Origin: Methylococcales bacterium
Lineage (GTDB): Bacteria; Pseudomonadota; Gammaproteobacteria; Methylococcales; UBA1147
Length of the DNA stretch: 5,772 nt
Direction: 5' to 3'
NCBI GenBank assembly: GCA_024958995.1
Contig: JANXGZ010000163.1
Coordinates: 1-5,772, forward strand
Part shown: piece by piece, positions 4,949-5,772 of the stretch
Layout of the letters: every line of letters begins with the position of its first letter
How positions within the stretch are numbered: position 1 is the first letter of the stretch
The notes under the pieces: model-generated
Seen by the model: the letters and a program-made list of their open reading frames with translations, nothing else
The model's database searches: none
Told to the model about the DNA's origin: nothing
Translations under genes and position numbers: made by a program

Positions 4949-5772
4949 ATGCTGGATTTCAAAATGCAGCGCCTGTCGACCACCGATGACGGTTTTGATC
5001 AACAGCTCGCCAGGCTTCTGGCCTGGGATGAACAGCAGGATGCTTCCATTCACGACCGGGTGAAGCAGATCCTGGCCCGGGTCCGGCAGGAGGGTGACTC
5101 GGCCCTGATCGACTACACCAAGGCTTTCGACTTCTTCAACATCGAATCGCCGCAAAAACTGGAAATTCCGCGTTCGGTACTGGATCAGGCGTTGGGGTCT
5201 TTGTCGGGGCCGCTGCGAAACGCTCTGGAAACTGCAGCGGAAAGGATTCGAGCGTACGCAAGTCATCAAACGATCAAGCCGTGGCAGTTTACCGAAGCAG
5301 ACGGTACGGTGCTTGGACAGCACGTGACCCCGCTGGATCGGGCGGGGCTGTACGTGCCTGGCGGAAAGGCTTCCTACCCTTCGTCGGTGTTGATGAACGC
5401 GATTCCGGCAAAGGTGGCGGGTGTGCGGGAACTGGTCATGGTGGTACCCACCCCGGGCGGCGAAACCAACCAACTAGTTCTTGCTGCGGCAAAGCTGGCG
5501 GGGGTGGATCGGGTGTTCAGAATCGGTGGTGCACAAGCGATCGCGGCACTGGCCTACGGGACCGAAACGATACCTGCCGTCGAGAAGATCGTAGGCCCCG
5601 GTAATATTTACGTCGCAACGGCCAAGAAACTGGTTTTTGGCCAGGTCGGGATCGACATGGTCGCCGGTCCATCCGAGATCCTGGTCATCTGCGACGGGCG
5701 GACCGATCCTGAATGGATCACGGCTGACCTATTTTCCCAGGCCGAGCACGACGAGGACGCGCAGGCAATCCT
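4949..5772 (+). CDS. hisD: Histidinol dehydrogenase, N-terminal 274 residues, cut by the right window edge
   Basis: HisD is the zinc enzyme that oxidises L-histidinol to L-histidine in two NAD+-dependent steps, the last of the pathway. The frame is open from ATG 4949 to the window edge; the family is about 430-440 residues, so roughly 160 are missing. Visible family motifs are PLDRAGLYVPGGKASYPSSV (128-147), RIGGAQAIAALAYGTETIP (191-209), the NAD-region KIVGPGNIYVATAKKLVFG (213-231), IDMVAGPSEILV (235-246), and DLFSQAEHDEDAQA (260-273). Gln264 and His267 of SQAEH correspond to the zinc ligands Gln and His of E. coli HisD. The catalytic Glu-His pair (E. coli Glu326/His327) lies beyond the edge. 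The gene begins 3 bases after the hisG stop, so the two are co-translated parts of one operon. In related genomes hisC often follows. Confidence 0.96.
   Translation, partial: MLDFKMQRLSTTDDGFDQQLARLLAWDEQQDASIHDRVKQILARVRQEGDSALIDYTKAFDFFNIESPQKLEIPRSVLDQALGSLSGPLRNALETAAERIRAYASHQTIKPWQFTEADGTVLGQHVTPLDRAGLYVPGGKASYPSSVLMNAIPAKVAGVRELVMVVPTPGGETNQLVLAAAKLAGVDRVFRIGGAQAIAALAYGTETIPAVEKIVGPGNIYVATAKKLVFGQVGIDMVAGPSEILVICDGRTDPEWITADLFSQAEHDEDAQAI

Overview
The window is a block of ordinary chromosomal housekeeping genes, all on the + strand. It almost certainly comes from a gammaproteobacterium, with moderate to fairly high GC. The order mlaF-mlaE-mlaD-(mlaC)-mlaB-(ibaG)-murA-hisG-hisD is the classical gammaproteobacterial arrangement, and the protein sequences resemble the Pseudomonas and E. 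coli versions. Genus cannot be told from this sequence alone.

Layout: positions 1-258 hold the last 85 codons of aroE (shikimate dehydrogenase). Positions 259-458 are a non-coding gap with several small inverted repeats and a plausible sigma-70 promoter (about 386-415). Next come mlaF (459-1271), an 88-base spacer, mlaE (about 1360-2133), mlaD (2135-2611) and mlaB (2608-2904, overlapping mlaD by 4 bases). After a 74-base gap lie murA (2979-4244), a 59-base AT-rich gap, short-form hisG (4304-4945), and hisD (from 4949), which runs off the right edge.

How the genes work together: MlaF (ATPase), MlaE (permease), MlaD (MCE-domain substrate-binding ring) and MlaB (STAS regulator) form the inner-membrane MlaFEDB complex, which moves phospholipids between the membranes and maintains outer-membrane asymmetry. 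MurA makes the first committed peptidoglycan precursor. HisG and HisD are the first and last enzymes of histidine biosynthesis. AroE belongs to the shikimate pathway. The cluster therefore joins envelope maintenance to amino-acid synthesis.

The most notable point is an absence. The usual mlaC (periplasmic phospholipid carrier) is missing between mlaD and mlaB, which overlap directly, and the usual ibaG/BolA gene is missing between mlaB and murA. I see no mobile element, CRISPR array, RNA gene, phage gene or evident novel system. All genes look intact except for the two cut by the window edges.
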